Part shown: piece by piece, positions 53,737-62,017 of the stretch
Layout of the letters: the number at the start of each line of letters is the position of its first letter
How positions within the stretch are numbered: the first letter of the stretch is position 1
Assembly (NCBI GenBank): GCA_024998595.1
Contig: JACOEK010000003.1
Coordinates: 496,001 to 560,000, forward strand
DNA length: 64,000 nucleotides
Source of the DNA: Nitrospira sp.
GTDB taxonomy: Bacteria > Nitrospirota > Nitrospiria > Nitrospirales > Nitrospiraceae
Direction: 5' to 3'
Made by a program: the position numbers and the translations under genes
The notes under the pieces: generated by a model
The model's input: the letters and a program-made list of their open reading frames with translations, nothing else
Told to the model about the DNA's origin: nothing
Databases searched by the model: none

Positions 53737-54366
53737 TCACCGTGGAACCGCTACGGAAGACAGTCCCGCTTGAAGACGCTCTTCGACCACGCTCCACCCG
53801 ATATTGCTGAAAAACGATTCGACGTACTGCTTGCGTTCACTCGGTTGGTAATCCAACAGGTACGCATGTTCCCACACGTCCATCACAAGGATGGGCAAGA
53901 ATCCGGCTACGTTCCCATGTTCATGCAACGACACCCAATGGTTGGAGACCAGGCCCCTCGAAGGATCCACGTTACAAATCGCCCAGCCTACTCCGCGCAT
54001 CGTACCCACACTGCAGAAGTCCGCCTTCCAACGCTCATAACTGCCGAATGTTTGTTCCACGGCCCGATGAAAAGCCGAGCCATTAGGAGGCTGGTCTCCC
54101 CCTCCCCGGCGGAGATTTCCGAAATAATATTCGTGGAGCACCATGCCGTTGAATTCAAATCCCAGCCTCCGCGTCAGTTCGGAATAGGCCGGCATTTGCT
54201 CGTGATCGACTTTTCCCTGTTTCATAAAATCGGAAAGTTGATCGCGCAACTCATTGGCCGCTTTCACATAGCCTTCATAGAGCCCGAAATGGACCCGGAG
54301 GGTTTCATCGGAGATACCCGACAGACCAAACAGATCGTAGGCCTTCGCCTGATAGGGCTGAGTCAT
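53737..54366 (-). CDS. sodB: iron/manganese superoxide dismutase
   Basis: 209 aa, cytosolic. Metal ligands are visible: His in VHFGLYEGYV, His in FNGMVLHEYYF, and Asp and His in VMDVWEHAYLLDY. It converts superoxide into peroxide and oxygen, feeding the catalase of this window. The second and third signature positions (GVGWAICN) vary from typical Fe or Mn enzymes, so the metal is uncertain and the symbol is tentative. First gene of a unit with the Pro-rich peptide and probably 53389 and the CBS gene, under promoter P14. Confidence 0.9.
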   Translation of the reverse strand: MTQPYQAKAYDLFGLSGISDETLRVHFGLYEGYVKAANELRDQLSDFMKQGKVDHEQMPAYSELTRRLGFEFNGMVLHEYYFGNLRRGGGDQPPNGSAFHRAVEQTFGSYERWKADFCSVGTMRGVGWAICNVDPSRGLVSNHWVSLHEHGNVAGFLPILVMDVWEHAYLLDYQPSERKQYVESFFSNIGWSVVEERLQAGLSSVAVPR

Positions 54367-54424
54367 GGGCGGTCCCTTTCATCCGTCAATTGGACGCTGA
54401 GTTGTAAGAGGTGCCTCGTTCATC

Positions 54425-54470
54425 ACCTTACTTCCACTCTGATCCCATTCCCAACTAGGCGATGCCCTGG
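54425..54470 (-). promoter_or_regulatory. CTAGGGG-type promoter P14 (superoxide dismutase unit)
   Basis: On the reverse strand CCAGGGCATCGCCTAG (54470 to 54455), 24 nt, then TAAGGT (54430-54425). The leader to 54366 is about 52 nt. The rest of the 305-nt divergent region 54367-54671 has only a weak second copy (54487-54502, see rejected). Confidence 0.6.
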
Positions 54471-54671
54471 CAACCTTTGGACAATGCAGGGGGCTTTCCT
54501 AGGCGCCTTCGTGTATAGAATCGGGCAAGATCTACCTAATGCCAGAAGAGCTCTTGAAGGAGAGAGGCTCGCGGTAAACACTAGACAAGACTGCTACGGT
54601 GAGATTATTTTGAAGGTATCGACAAACACGAAACCTGTAGACTCGAGACGACCGTAGAGGGAAGGAGTGAC

Positions 54672-55328
54672 GTGGCCAAAGCGCGCATTGTCATCGCCGA
54701 TGACCATAGTTTAGTGCTGGAAGCATATCGACAATTGCTGGAGCCGGATTATGAGGTGGCGGGCACGGCTTCCGACGGACAAGAACTGCTGAACATCGCG
54801 CCGGCGCTGAACCCCGATATTATCCTGCTTGATATTTCCATGCCGAATATGAACGGATTGGAAGTCACTAAGCAGCTGCGTGCCGCGGTGCCTCATGCCA
54901 AGATTATTTTTGTCACGATGATGAGCGAACCCTTCTATATCTCGCAGGCCTTTCAGATGGGCGCATCAGCCTATGTATTGAAACAGTCTGCTTCTACGGA
55001 ATTATTGTCCGCGTTAAACGCCGCGCTCAAGAATCAACGATACATCTCCCCGCAGCTCTCCCTTGAGGTGCAGGATGCCATCGAAACTCCCTGGGTCAAA
55101 CCGGAGGGGTTTTCCTCCAAATTGACTCCTCGTCAACAGGAGGTTCTGCAGCTGTTGACGAAGGGCATGTCCACGAAGGAAATCGCGACGACCATGCAGG
55201 TTTCCACCAAGGCCGTGGAATTTCACAAAGGCAATATCACGCGCCGCCTCGGTATCCGCACCACTGCGGAACTGACGCGCTTCGCCCTGTCGCAAGGCCT
55301 CACAAAACTGAGCGATCAACACCCGTAA
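54672..55328 (+). CDS. orphan NarL/FixJ-family response regulator A
   Basis: 218 aa. Receiver (IVIADDHSLVLEAYRQLLEP, Asp in IILLDISMPNM) and LuxR-type helix-turn-helix (LTPRQQEVLQLLTKGMSTKE, then KAVEFHKGNITRRLGIRTTA). The start is GTG at 54672 with AAGGAG ahead. No kinase gene is adjacent, but five kinases with NarL-type receivers lie within 45 kb. It sits in the SOD promoter region and faces regulator B tail to tail with 4 nt between stops. A prime candidate for binding the shared palindrome (inference). Confidence 0.93.
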   Translation: MAKARIVIADDHSLVLEAYRQLLEPDYEVAGTASDGQELLNIAPALNPDIILLDISMPNMNGLEVTKQLRAAVPHAKIIFVTMMSEPFYISQAFQMGASAYVLKQSASTELLSALNAALKNQRYISPQLSLEVQDAIETPWVKPEGFSSKLTPRQQEVLQLLTKGMSTKEIATTMQVSTKAVEFHKGNITRRLGIRTTAELTRFALSQGLTKLSDQHP

Positions 55329-55332
55329 CGGA

Positions 55333-56016
55333 TTAGGGCTGAGAGCCGGGAACCGTGGGCTGCTGCGGCATGGCAATGAGCCCGATTGAAATGGCGTGTT
55401 TGGTGAGTTCAGCGGTGCTGTGGACACCGAGTTGTTTCATGATGCGGGTTTTATGGAATTCAACGGTCTTGATAGACACATTGAGGGTCGAGGCGATTTC
55501 TTTCGTCGATTGGCCTTCGGCGATCAGCTGAAGCACTTCCCGCTGCCGGCCGCTGAGCAGGTCGTTAGTTGGCCCCGCACCGGCCGGAGCCGGCGCAACC
55601 GGATGAAGCGCTTGCGCCACCAGATTTTCCGCCACGCTGGGCGACACGTACAGGCGCCCTTTCAACACTTCCTTAATCGCGAAGACGAGCTCTTCTGCTA
55701 CTGATTGCTTCAAGACGTAGCCTGATACGCCGGCGCGAAACGCTTCCGTCACGAAATATTGCTCGCTGTGCATGGTCAGCACGAGCAGCTTCACCTCGGG
55801 AACCGATTTTTTGATTTGTCGGCACGCATCAAGCCCGTTCAACAGCGGGAGTGCGATGTCCACCAGCGCAATATCCGGCTTCTCCTTTTCAACCGCCCGA
55901 ACGAGCGCGCGCCCGTCTGCGGCTCTGCCGCATAATTGGAAATCATGTTCCAGCAGCTTTTCGACACCCTCCGCAACGAGGGTATGGTCGTCGGCTATAA
56001 TGACTCGTGGTTTCAT
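55333..56016 (-). CDS. orphan NarL/FixJ-family response regulator B
   Basis: About 227 aa. Receiver (RVIIADDHTLVAEGVEKLLE, Asp in ALVDIALPLL, Lys in YVLKQSVAEE), a Pro/Ala linker, and LuxR-type HTH (LSGRQREVLQLIAEGQSTKE, then KTVEFHKTRIMKQLGVHSTA). The start at 56016 fits GGAG seven bases ahead; ATG at 56022 is also in frame. Convergent with regulator A and similar to it. No dedicated kinase next door. No shared palindrome found upstream. Confidence 0.93.
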   Translation of the reverse strand: MKPRVIIADDHTLVAEGVEKLLEHDFQLCGRAADGRALVRAVEKEKPDIALVDIALPLLNGLDACRQIKKSVPEVKLLVLTMHSEQYFVTEAFRAGVSGYVLKQSVAEELVFAIKEVLKGRLYVSPSVAENLVAQALHPVAPAPAGAGPTNDLLSGRQREVLQLIAEGQSTKEIASTLNVSIKTVEFHKTRIMKQLGVHSTAELTKHAISIGLIAMPQQPTVPGSQP

Positions 56017-56104
56017 GGACATGCTCCAGGCTAAAGGAAAAAGCCGAGTAGGAAGTGATGTGGAATCCTACCATTCTCTCCACATGATTACGAGTGGCCT
56101 TCGG

Positions 56105-57421
56105 TCACAATTCTTTTGACCAGAAAAAAATGATCCCATGCCCGCCCTTGGTGGGCGGCGCGCCGCCCGGGTCCCGATAGATACCGAAATTATAGGTGTA
56201 ATTCAGCTCGATCTGCGATTTCCAGGGGGCCCCGGTCACCAGTCCGCCACCTAAAGCCGGCATGGAGTCGGTGATATTCTTGACCGCAGTGCCCGACGTA
56301 AAGACCGGACGCTCGACCAACCCCCATGTCGCTTCCAGATAGGGATACATAAAAAATAAGGCTTCATAGCGGTATTGCAAATTGGCGACGGCATAACGGG
56401 TCGGAAATAATTCGTTGAAGGCCACGCCGTGGATCATCGGAAGCGAGATGGCCTCCCATTCATACCCGGTCGGTCGGCCAGGAAGCCGGAAGGCCGAAAA
56501 TCGATCCAGGTCCTTTCCAATTCCTCCATGAACACTGCTTAAGAGCCGGTGTTTGTCACTCTCGATAAACGGCAATCCCGTTGCCAACAACGCATAGGCA
56601 CTGGCTTGAAGGTAGGTCCGTTCCTTATTGAAATCCGGCGTGTTGAACGGGGCGCCTCCCCATTGGTCCCACTTCGCTCGGTGGCCGTGCAACAGATCGC
56701 CGCCCATGGTGAATCCTTCGTGGGGAAGTTCCATCAGATTTCGCTTGAGAGCATCGGCGCGTATGCGGAAATGAATGCGGCCTTCATAGGTGTCCTTCGG
56801 CACGCCATAGTCTGCGGAGGTGTGGCCGGTGCCTTTGAACCAGCGATACCCTGCTTCGTACGTGAGCGAAATGTTGACCGCACTGTCCTGGCGAAAGGGA
56901 TGGACCGGAAGCCGGTAACCCAGTCCGGCGCCGGCAAAAGCGTAGCTCCACTCCAACTCCGTGCCACGCTGACGTTGCCCCTGAACATATTCTGAACGGC
57001 CGAATGGAAGGATAAAGTTGTCCCACGTGAATAAGAGCGACCAGTTCGGGTACTCGCGCAGCCCGATCGTGTAGTCCACGTCGTTGACGACGCCCGAAAA
57101 GGTGCCGCGCAGTCGACGGTTGTCGTCATCCCAATTCCGCCAGATGTATAAGGCGCCGAATGGGAGCACTTCCTGCTGGGTCGGCCCGTTGGGAATGGCC
57201 TGAATTCCGAAACTGATGGCGGTGACACTCCGCCGGTCCCTGGGCGGCACATAGATTTCTTCCCCGAACAGTGTGGTTCGAAAGGGTTCCCCGGCAATCG
57301 GCGTGGGTTCTTCAGCCAGGACAATGTCTTGTCCCTCGCCGAACATGCCCCCACCGATTGCCCAGCCGCATAACAGGCTGCAACTCAAACAGAATAACCA
57401 TCGATACGGACTCCTGCCCAT
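56105..57421 (-). CDS. large outer-membrane beta-barrel protein of unknown function
   Basis: 438 aa. Signal peptide (RWLFCLSCSLLCGWAIGGG) then a mature chain rich in aromatic, Gly and amphipathic strands (YIWRNWDDDNRRLRG, YANLQYRYEALFFMYPYLEA-like strands, ELNYTYNFGIYRDPGG), ending FFWSKEL. It looks like an outer-membrane barrel without a plug. No family recognised. Promoter P15 with the perfect 16-mer is upstream. Separated from regulator B by 88 nt. Confidence 0.7.
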   Translation of the reverse strand: MGRSPYRWLFCLSCSLLCGWAIGGGMFGEGQDIVLAEEPTPIAGEPFRTTLFGEEIYVPPRDRRSVTAISFGIQAIPNGPTQQEVLPFGALYIWRNWDDDNRRLRGTFSGVVNDVDYTIGLREYPNWSLLFTWDNFILPFGRSEYVQGQRQRGTELEWSYAFAGAGLGYRLPVHPFRQDSAVNISLTYEAGYRWFKGTGHTSADYGVPKDTYEGRIHFRIRADALKRNLMELPHEGFTMGGDLLHGHRAKWDQWGGAPFNTPDFNKERTYLQASAYALLATGLPFIESDKHRLLSSVHGGIGKDLDRFSAFRLPGRPTGYEWEAISLPMIHGVAFNELFPTRYAVANLQYRYEALFFMYPYLEATWGLVERPVFTSGTAVKNITDSMPALGGGLVTGAPWKSQIELNYTYNFGIYRDPGGAPPTKGGHGIIFFWSKEL

Positions 57422-57474
57422 CGGTTCTATCGCTCCTACGTATGAACGTTCAATTCGTTGACGGCTGGTGTCTT

Positions 57475-57520
57475 CTTATATGTCAGCCATGACACACCTG
57501 ACCCCTAGTGAAACCCCTAG
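57475..57520 (-). promoter_or_regulatory. CTAGGGG-type promoter P15 (outer-membrane protein)
   Basis: On the reverse strand CTAGGGGTTTCACTAG (57520 to 57505), identical to P6, 24 nt, then TATAAG (57480-57475). The palindrome may also serve the divergent gene at 57670, where TATTTC lies 22 nt beyond it (57543-57548). Confidence 0.65.
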
Positions 57521-57669
57521 GAGGCAGGCGTGGACAACCGAGTATTTCTTCGCGCTCCGGCGAAGACATCCGACGCATGGGTCGCGGCCCATCCAGATCT
57601 CCCGTATACGCCGCGAACCAGGCACATTCCCAGTATTCGTCCCACGGTCGACGAGGTAAGGTGAGTCCA

Positions 57670-58533
57670 ATGAAAATCTATTGCCGATCGCTACTGCGTC
57701 CCTTCCGAATGGCTTGCCAACGGCGAATCTATTGGCAATCGAGTCTCGCCATAGCGGCTTTCTACCTCCTGACATCGACGCCGCTGCTTGCCAAGCCTGT
57801 TGAGGTGGTCTATCCAGAGGGGGTCAGCGAGGGGTTTGTCACCCTCAAAACCTTGGATGGCAAAAAGCTCGCCGATGGTGAGCTCAGCCAGGTGACCACA
57901 GGCGCCGATCGGTTGGCCAGCCGGCTGACCTTTCGCTTCGCTGACGGATCGCTGTACGACGAAACCGTGACGTATTCTCAGAAGAAACACCTCACCATGC
58001 TGAGTTATCAGCTGACTCAGCGGGGGCCGACTTTTCCAGAGCCACTCGTCATTTCGCTGAATGGAGAAACGGGACAGTATCAAGTCAAACAGCATGAAAA
58101 AACGGCGGAGGAAAAGCTGATCACCGGTCGCATCGATCTTCCATCGGACGTGTATAACGGAATGACCATCACCGTCCTAAAAAATCTTCGTGGGCAAGCC
58201 GGCGCAATCGTGCACATGCTGGTGTTTAATCCGGAGCCCAAGCTCTACGAAGTCGAGTTGACTCGCGTCGATGAGGAAGACACCCGCAACACTACTAGAA
58301 AAGATACCAAAGCCACCGCGGTCCACTACAGTTTGAAACCTCGCCTGGGATGGTTCACGTCGGCACTAGCTCGACTCATTGGACGAACTCCGCCTGATTA
58401 CCACTTCTGGTTGATCAAGAAGGATGCCCCCGCCTTCGTGCGGTTCGAAGGAAGTCTGTATGCAGGCGGACCGAGCTGGAGAATCGAACAGGTCTCACCG
58501 CGAGTCAAACAGGCTCGAGCCACTGAGCCCTAA
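57670..58533 (+). CDS. exported protein of unknown function
   Basis: 287 aa. A basic N-terminus (KIYCRSLLRPFRMACQRR) and hydrophobic helix (SSLAIAAFYLLTSTPLLA) form a signal peptide. The mature part is beta-rich, opening 'KPVEVVYPEGVSEGFVTLKT' and ending with a basic tail. 'RLTFRFADGSLYDETVTYSQ' and HLTMLSYQLTQRGPTFPEPL resemble strands of lipoprotein-carrier-like folds, but I cannot name the family. AAGGTGAG before the ATG at 57670. Divergent from the barrel gene; convergent with 58541 with 7 nt between stops. Confidence 0.75.
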   Translation: MKIYCRSLLRPFRMACQRRIYWQSSLAIAAFYLLTSTPLLAKPVEVVYPEGVSEGFVTLKTLDGKKLADGELSQVTTGADRLASRLTFRFADGSLYDETVTYSQKKHLTMLSYQLTQRGPTFPEPLVISLNGETGQYQVKQHEKTAEEKLITGRIDLPSDVYNGMTITVLKNLRGQAGAIVHMLVFNPEPKLYEVELTRVDEEDTRNTTRKDTKATAVHYSLKPRLGWFTSALARLIGRTPPDYHFWLIKKDAPAFVRFEGSLYAGGPSWRIEQVSPRVKQARATEP

Positions 58534-58540
58534 CGGCCTG

Positions 58541-59242
58541 TCAGGGTACATTCTGCAAAGAAGCGTCCAGCGGCACCAGCGACCCAGAATTCCTGCCGAT
58601 GGCCAAGGCTTCGACCGCCCGGCCGTACCGATTGGTCGTGCCGTTCCCCCTGACCGTCAGCTTATCTCCGATGTGGAAAGAGCGCCGCAGCTTCTGACTG
58701 GCGTCAGGAGGAAAACGAACCTGCGTCTCATCTGACAGCAACATTCCATGGATGATTTTCTTCAGGGGATGATAGAGGAATGCGCGCACAGTTCCCGCCG
58801 CACTCATTTCCGTCATCGACAATCGATGTTGCTCCTGCATGGGAAGATCCAGGCGCATGGGGACGGTGAACGTCGTTCCCGTGCTCATGTTGGCCACCAC
58901 ATCCGCTTGAACCAATCGTTCCTCGGCCGAGAGCCGGCCGTATACCCGCACGAGATCTCCCGGTTTGAAGGCGCTGACCAGTTGGTCCTCGGCGCGAGAC
59001 GTGACATACAGATGCGTTCCATCAGTGAGGAGTAATCCCTCCACTTCTCCCCGTGGATCCAAAATAAACCGGTCCACAGTGCCCTGTGCGGCAAGAGTCC
59101 CCTGCCTCTGTTCATGGGGCGTCGCCTCAGCTGAAAGGGTCAGCTCGGTCGCCCTGGCGAGCAAAGGACCAGCCGGGCTGGATAGGAACCAGCCGATCAC
59201 CGCCCCGACGATGACCATGCCTCTACCGTTCAACATCCGCAT
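58541..59242 (-). CDS. exported protein with two OB-fold-like domains
   Basis: About 233 aa. Signal peptide to about SSPAGPLLARA. Two similar domains follow, each about 75 residues: 'GTVDRFILDPRGEVEGLLLT' with FKPGDLVRVYGRLSAEERLV, and 'GTVRAFLYHPLKKIIHGMLL' with FHIGDKLTVRGNGTT. This is the pattern of small OB-fold proteins that bind nucleic acid or sugar. The start at 59242 has GGGGAG upstream; a TTG at 59275 overlapping the GH15 stop is an alternative. Co-transcribed with GH15. Compare the protein at 10551. Confidence 0.7.
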   Translation of the reverse strand: MRMLNGRGMVIVGAVIGWFLSSPAGPLLARATELTLSAEATPHEQRQGTLAAQGTVDRFILDPRGEVEGLLLTDGTHLYVTSRAEDQLVSAFKPGDLVRVYGRLSAEERLVQADVVANMSTGTTFTVPMRLDLPMQEQHRLSMTEMSAAGTVRAFLYHPLKKIIHGMLLSDETQVRFPPDASQKLRRSFHIGDKLTVRGNGTTNRYGRAVEALAIGRNSGSLVPLDASLQNVP

Positions 59243-59271
59243 CGTGACCATCTCCCCGAATCCTCGATGGT

Positions 59272-61068
59272 TCAACTCCGCTGCCTGCGCTCAGCGGGAC
59301 TTTCCATCCGAGAGAATCCAAAGGCCGAGTCGATCAGAGACACATGAGAAAATGCTTGCGGGAAATTCCCGACCAGTCGTTTGCGTTTCAGATCGTATTC
59401 CTCTGAAAGCAACCCGACGTCGTTGCCCAAGCCGATCAAACGATCGTACAACCGGCGAGCTTCCTCCACGCGCCCGGAAAGAAGCAGATTGTCCACCAAC
59501 CAGAATGAACAGGGCAGAAACATGCCCTCGTCACCGGGAAGCCCATCCAACTGCCCCGAAGGCTGATACCGCATGACTAATCCATCCACCGTCAGTTCCC
59601 GTTCAATCGCGTGTAGCGTCCCCTGCACACGCGGATCGAACGCGGGCAGAAATCCGACGAGCGGAATCATCAACAAACTGCCGTCGAGCGAGGTTCCGCC
59701 ATAATATTGGACGAACGTTCCCCGATTCGCATCGTACCCCTCGCGGCAGACCTGTTCGTGGATGGTCGCGCGGAGAGCCTGCCACCGCTCCAGCGGTCCC
59801 TCCACATGACAACGCTCGATGGCCTTCACCGCTCGATCGACCGCCACCCAGGCCATGACTTTTGAATGGGTGAAATGCCGGCGGGGACCCCGGACTTCCC
59901 AAATACCTTCGTCGGGACGATCCCAGGCCGATTCGAGAAATTCCATGATGGCATGTTGCACTCGCCAGGAATCTTCACTGGCTGCCAGGCCCAATTCCCT
60001 GGCCTGGTGCAAGGTGTCCATCATCTCTCCATACACGTCCAATTGAAACTGTTGGGAGGCCGCATTGCCGATCCGCACGGGGGTAGAGCCTTCGTAGCCA
60101 GGCAGCCAGTTCAGCTCAAGCTCCGTCAGTCGCCGTTCTCCGCCGATGCCATACATGATTTGCAAGTCGGAAGGTTTTCCCGCCACTGCGCGCAGCAGCC
60201 ATTCACGCCAGGCCTTGGCTTCACTGTGGTATCCGGCGGCCAGCAATGAATACAGGGTGAACGTCGCATCTCGAATCCAGCAGTACCGATAATCCCAATT
60301 CCGCACGCCTCCGAGCAATTCCGGAAGTGAGGTGGTCGGCGCGGCGACAATGCCGCCGGTGGGAGCATAGGTCAGCGCTTTCAGAGTAATCAGCGAGCGG
60401 ATGACGGCATCCCGCCAAGGGCCCTGATAGGTGCATCGCTGCGACCATTTCATCCACCAGAGCTCGGTCTCAGATAGCGCTCGTTCCGTAATCAGCGGCC
60501 TCGGAGGCAGGTCATGAGACGCTCGCCATGTGAGGGTACAGGGTATTTCCTGCCCTTCCGAAACGGTGAAGTCGGCGACGGTCGAAAATCCCTCACCCCG
60601 CAATTCGAGCTCAGTCTCTAAGTAGACCGCATCGGGACCGGCCACCGCCTTGAGAAAACGGCGATGATGGCTGACCCAGGGTATGATCGATCCGTAATCG
60701 AATCGCAGAGTCAGCTCCATCTTCATCCGCACCGTGCCCTTGACTCCCACAATGAGACGCACCACATTGATGTCGCGATCACGCGGCGGCATAAAATCGA
60801 CGACCATCGCCGTCCCGGTTGGGGTATCAAAACACGTCTCCAGCACCAGGGTGTCTCCCCGATACCGTCGACGAATAGTTGTGCTATTCTCCCGTGGCGT
60901 AATGAGCCATCGGCCATGCTCAGGCGTGCCCAGCAGCGCGGCAAAACAGGCCGGTGAATCGAAGCGCGGAAGGCAAAGCCAGTCGAGGGACCCCTGGCGC
61001 GAAATCAGGGCCGCTGTATGGGTATCTCCGATCAGCGCGTAGTCTTCGATTTTTGTTCCAGCATGCAT
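59272..61068 (-). CDS. GH15-family glucoamylase/trehalase-like glucanase
   Basis: About 598 aa, cytosolic. N-terminal domain opening 'KIEDYALIGDTHTAALISRQ' (GSLDWLCLPRFDSPACFAA) and an (alpha/alpha)6 barrel with 'GVRNWDYRYCWIRDATFTLY', the family signature. Acid residues at DEGIWEVRG and ENSxxTI-type strands fit GH15. Such bacterial enzymes hydrolyse alpha-glucans or trehalose; the present substrate is unknown, perhaps trehalose or glycogen as stress compatible solute. No good SD; GTG at 61074 and ATG at 61068 are both possible. The downstream OB-fold gene follows after 29 nt. Confidence 0.9.
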   Translation of the reverse strand: MHAGTKIEDYALIGDTHTAALISRQGSLDWLCLPRFDSPACFAALLGTPEHGRWLITPRENSTTIRRRYRGDTLVLETCFDTPTGTAMVVDFMPPRDRDINVVRLIVGVKGTVRMKMELTLRFDYGSIIPWVSHHRRFLKAVAGPDAVYLETELELRGEGFSTVADFTVSEGQEIPCTLTWRASHDLPPRPLITERALSETELWWMKWSQRCTYQGPWRDAVIRSLITLKALTYAPTGGIVAAPTTSLPELLGGVRNWDYRYCWIRDATFTLYSLLAAGYHSEAKAWREWLLRAVAGKPSDLQIMYGIGGERRLTELELNWLPGYEGSTPVRIGNAASQQFQLDVYGEMMDTLHQARELGLAASEDSWRVQHAIMEFLESAWDRPDEGIWEVRGPRRHFTHSKVMAWVAVDRAVKAIERCHVEGPLERWQALRATIHEQVCREGYDANRGTFVQYYGGTSLDGSLLMIPLVGFLPAFDPRVQGTLHAIERELTVDGLVMRYQPSGQLDGLPGDEGMFLPCSFWLVDNLLLSGRVEEARRLYDRLIGLGNDVGLLSEEYDLKRKRLVGNFPQAFSHVSLIDSAFGFSRMESPAERRQRS

Positions 61069-61172
61069 CGGCACATCGCATTGAGAGCAGTGAAGTGACG
61101 CTCGCGATCACTTTGTTCTAGACTACAGACCGGCACTGGGCTAAACAACCCCTATCACCCCAAGGAGGAACC

Positions 61173-61511
61173 ATGCGAAAAGTTCTGGCAAAAAAAACGC
61201 AGCCCCGCAAAGAGGCGCCCATTCCGAAGAAGCGCGGAAAAAAGCGAGAGATCGAGCCTTCCGCGCATGTCATAGAAAGAAAAACCAAGAAGCGGCCGTC
61301 GAAACCCACCACAACAAAAAAAACCGCCCCCAAAACTGTTCGCGTAAAAAAGAAGACGTCGAAGCCGAGTGCAAAGCGGCCTTCCAGTTCAAGCCGTAAG
61401 GCGAAAAGCGTCGGCCGGGCCGTGGGCAAGGTCCTGGGCCGCGCCATTGGAACAGTCGAGCGGGCCCTCACCAAAGTCATCCCGAACACGGAAATACTGA
61501 ACAAGAAGTAG
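61173..61511 (+). CDS. Lys/Arg-rich histone H1-like protein
   Basis: 112 aa, strongly basic: MRKVLAKKTQPRKEAPIPKK, KKRPSKPTTTKKTAPKTVRV, then KSVGRAVGKVLGRAIGTVE and a short C-terminal helix. The Lys/Ala/Pro composition resembles bacterial histone H1-like DNA-binding proteins, which compact the nucleoid. A perfect AAGGAGG lies eight bases before the ATG. Function by composition only. No palindrome was found just upstream. Confidence 0.65.
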   Translation: MRKVLAKKTQPRKEAPIPKKRGKKREIEPSAHVIERKTKKRPSKPTTTKKTAPKTVRVKKKTSKPSAKRPSSSSRKAKSVGRAVGKVLGRAIGTVERALTKVIPNTEILNKK

Positions 61512-61538
61512 ACGCGATGCTGCCAGCGATGGAGCTTG

Positions 61539-61583
61539 CTAGGGGGACGCCTAGTACGTATTCTGAAGGGAGACCTTTAGGAT
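61539..61583 (+). promoter_or_regulatory. CTAGGGG-type promoter P16 (Pro-rich exported protein)
   Basis: CTAGGGGGACGCCTAG at 61539-61554, exactly 23 nt, then TAGGAT at 61578-61583. Leader to the ATG at 61634 is about 44 nt. Confidence 0.7.
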
Positions 61584-61633
61584 GACGGAGTCATGCGGAT
61601 GACGACAATCCCGCAGGGCTTGGAGGTGTTCCT

Positions 61634-61966
61634 ATGAGCGTTCAGCCTAGTCTTAAATCGATTGTTCTTGCGCTGCTGTTAGCCACGGCGATCCCTGTCG
61701 GTGTACTGGCTGCTGATCCCGGCCGCCAATCGGCGGAATCGGGACAGCCTCAGGTTCCCCAGACCCCACAACCACCGACTGCCGCGCCTCCTTCGAAAAT
61801 CGATCCGGGGATTCAAAAGGCCCCGGATACCGTTCCCAATCCCAAATCCATCGTGCCGCCACCGGTGGTGGATCCGAAAATGGCGATCGATCCGGAACGA
61901 CCAGGGGGACCGGCTCATCCCAAGCCACCCGCGACGCCGGACAAGTCACCCGCCCCTCCACGATGA
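61634..61966 (+). CDS. Pro-rich exported protein
   Basis: 110 aa. Signal peptide (SLKSIVLALLLATAIPVGVLAA) then a chain of Pro, Gln and Ala (QPQVPQTPQPPTAAPPSK, KPPATPDKSPAPPR). No folded domain is visible. GGAGGTG before the ATG. Similar in style to the Pro-rich part of 10551 and to 53537-53722. Possibly a periplasmic spacer. The gene ends before a hairpin (61979-62010). Confidence 0.7.
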   Translation: MSVQPSLKSIVLALLLATAIPVGVLAADPGRQSAESGQPQVPQTPQPPTAAPPSKIDPGIQKAPDTVPNPKSIVPPPVVDPKMAIDPERPGGPAHPKPPATPDKSPAPPR

Positions 61967-61978
61967 AATCGGTTCGTT

Positions 61979-62010
61979 GCCCACGCGCTGGTGGTCCCCG
62001 GCGCGTGGGC
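61979..62010. terminator. bidirectional hairpin between convergent genes
   Basis: GCCCACGCGC (61979-61988) pairs with GCGCGTGGGC (62001-62010), loop of 12 nt, with outer GTT/AAC extension. It sits between the stops of the Pro-rich protein and the NADH dehydrogenase. A weak T-rich stretch follows on the forward side. Confidence 0.65.
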
Positions 62011-62017
62011 CAACATC

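Noticed and set aside
54487-54502. CAGGGGGCTTTCCTAG as a second element serving regulator A (54672)
   Set aside because: No convincing -10 box at the expected distance (CAAGAT only); TATAGA at 54514 is too close. Kept only as a possibility.
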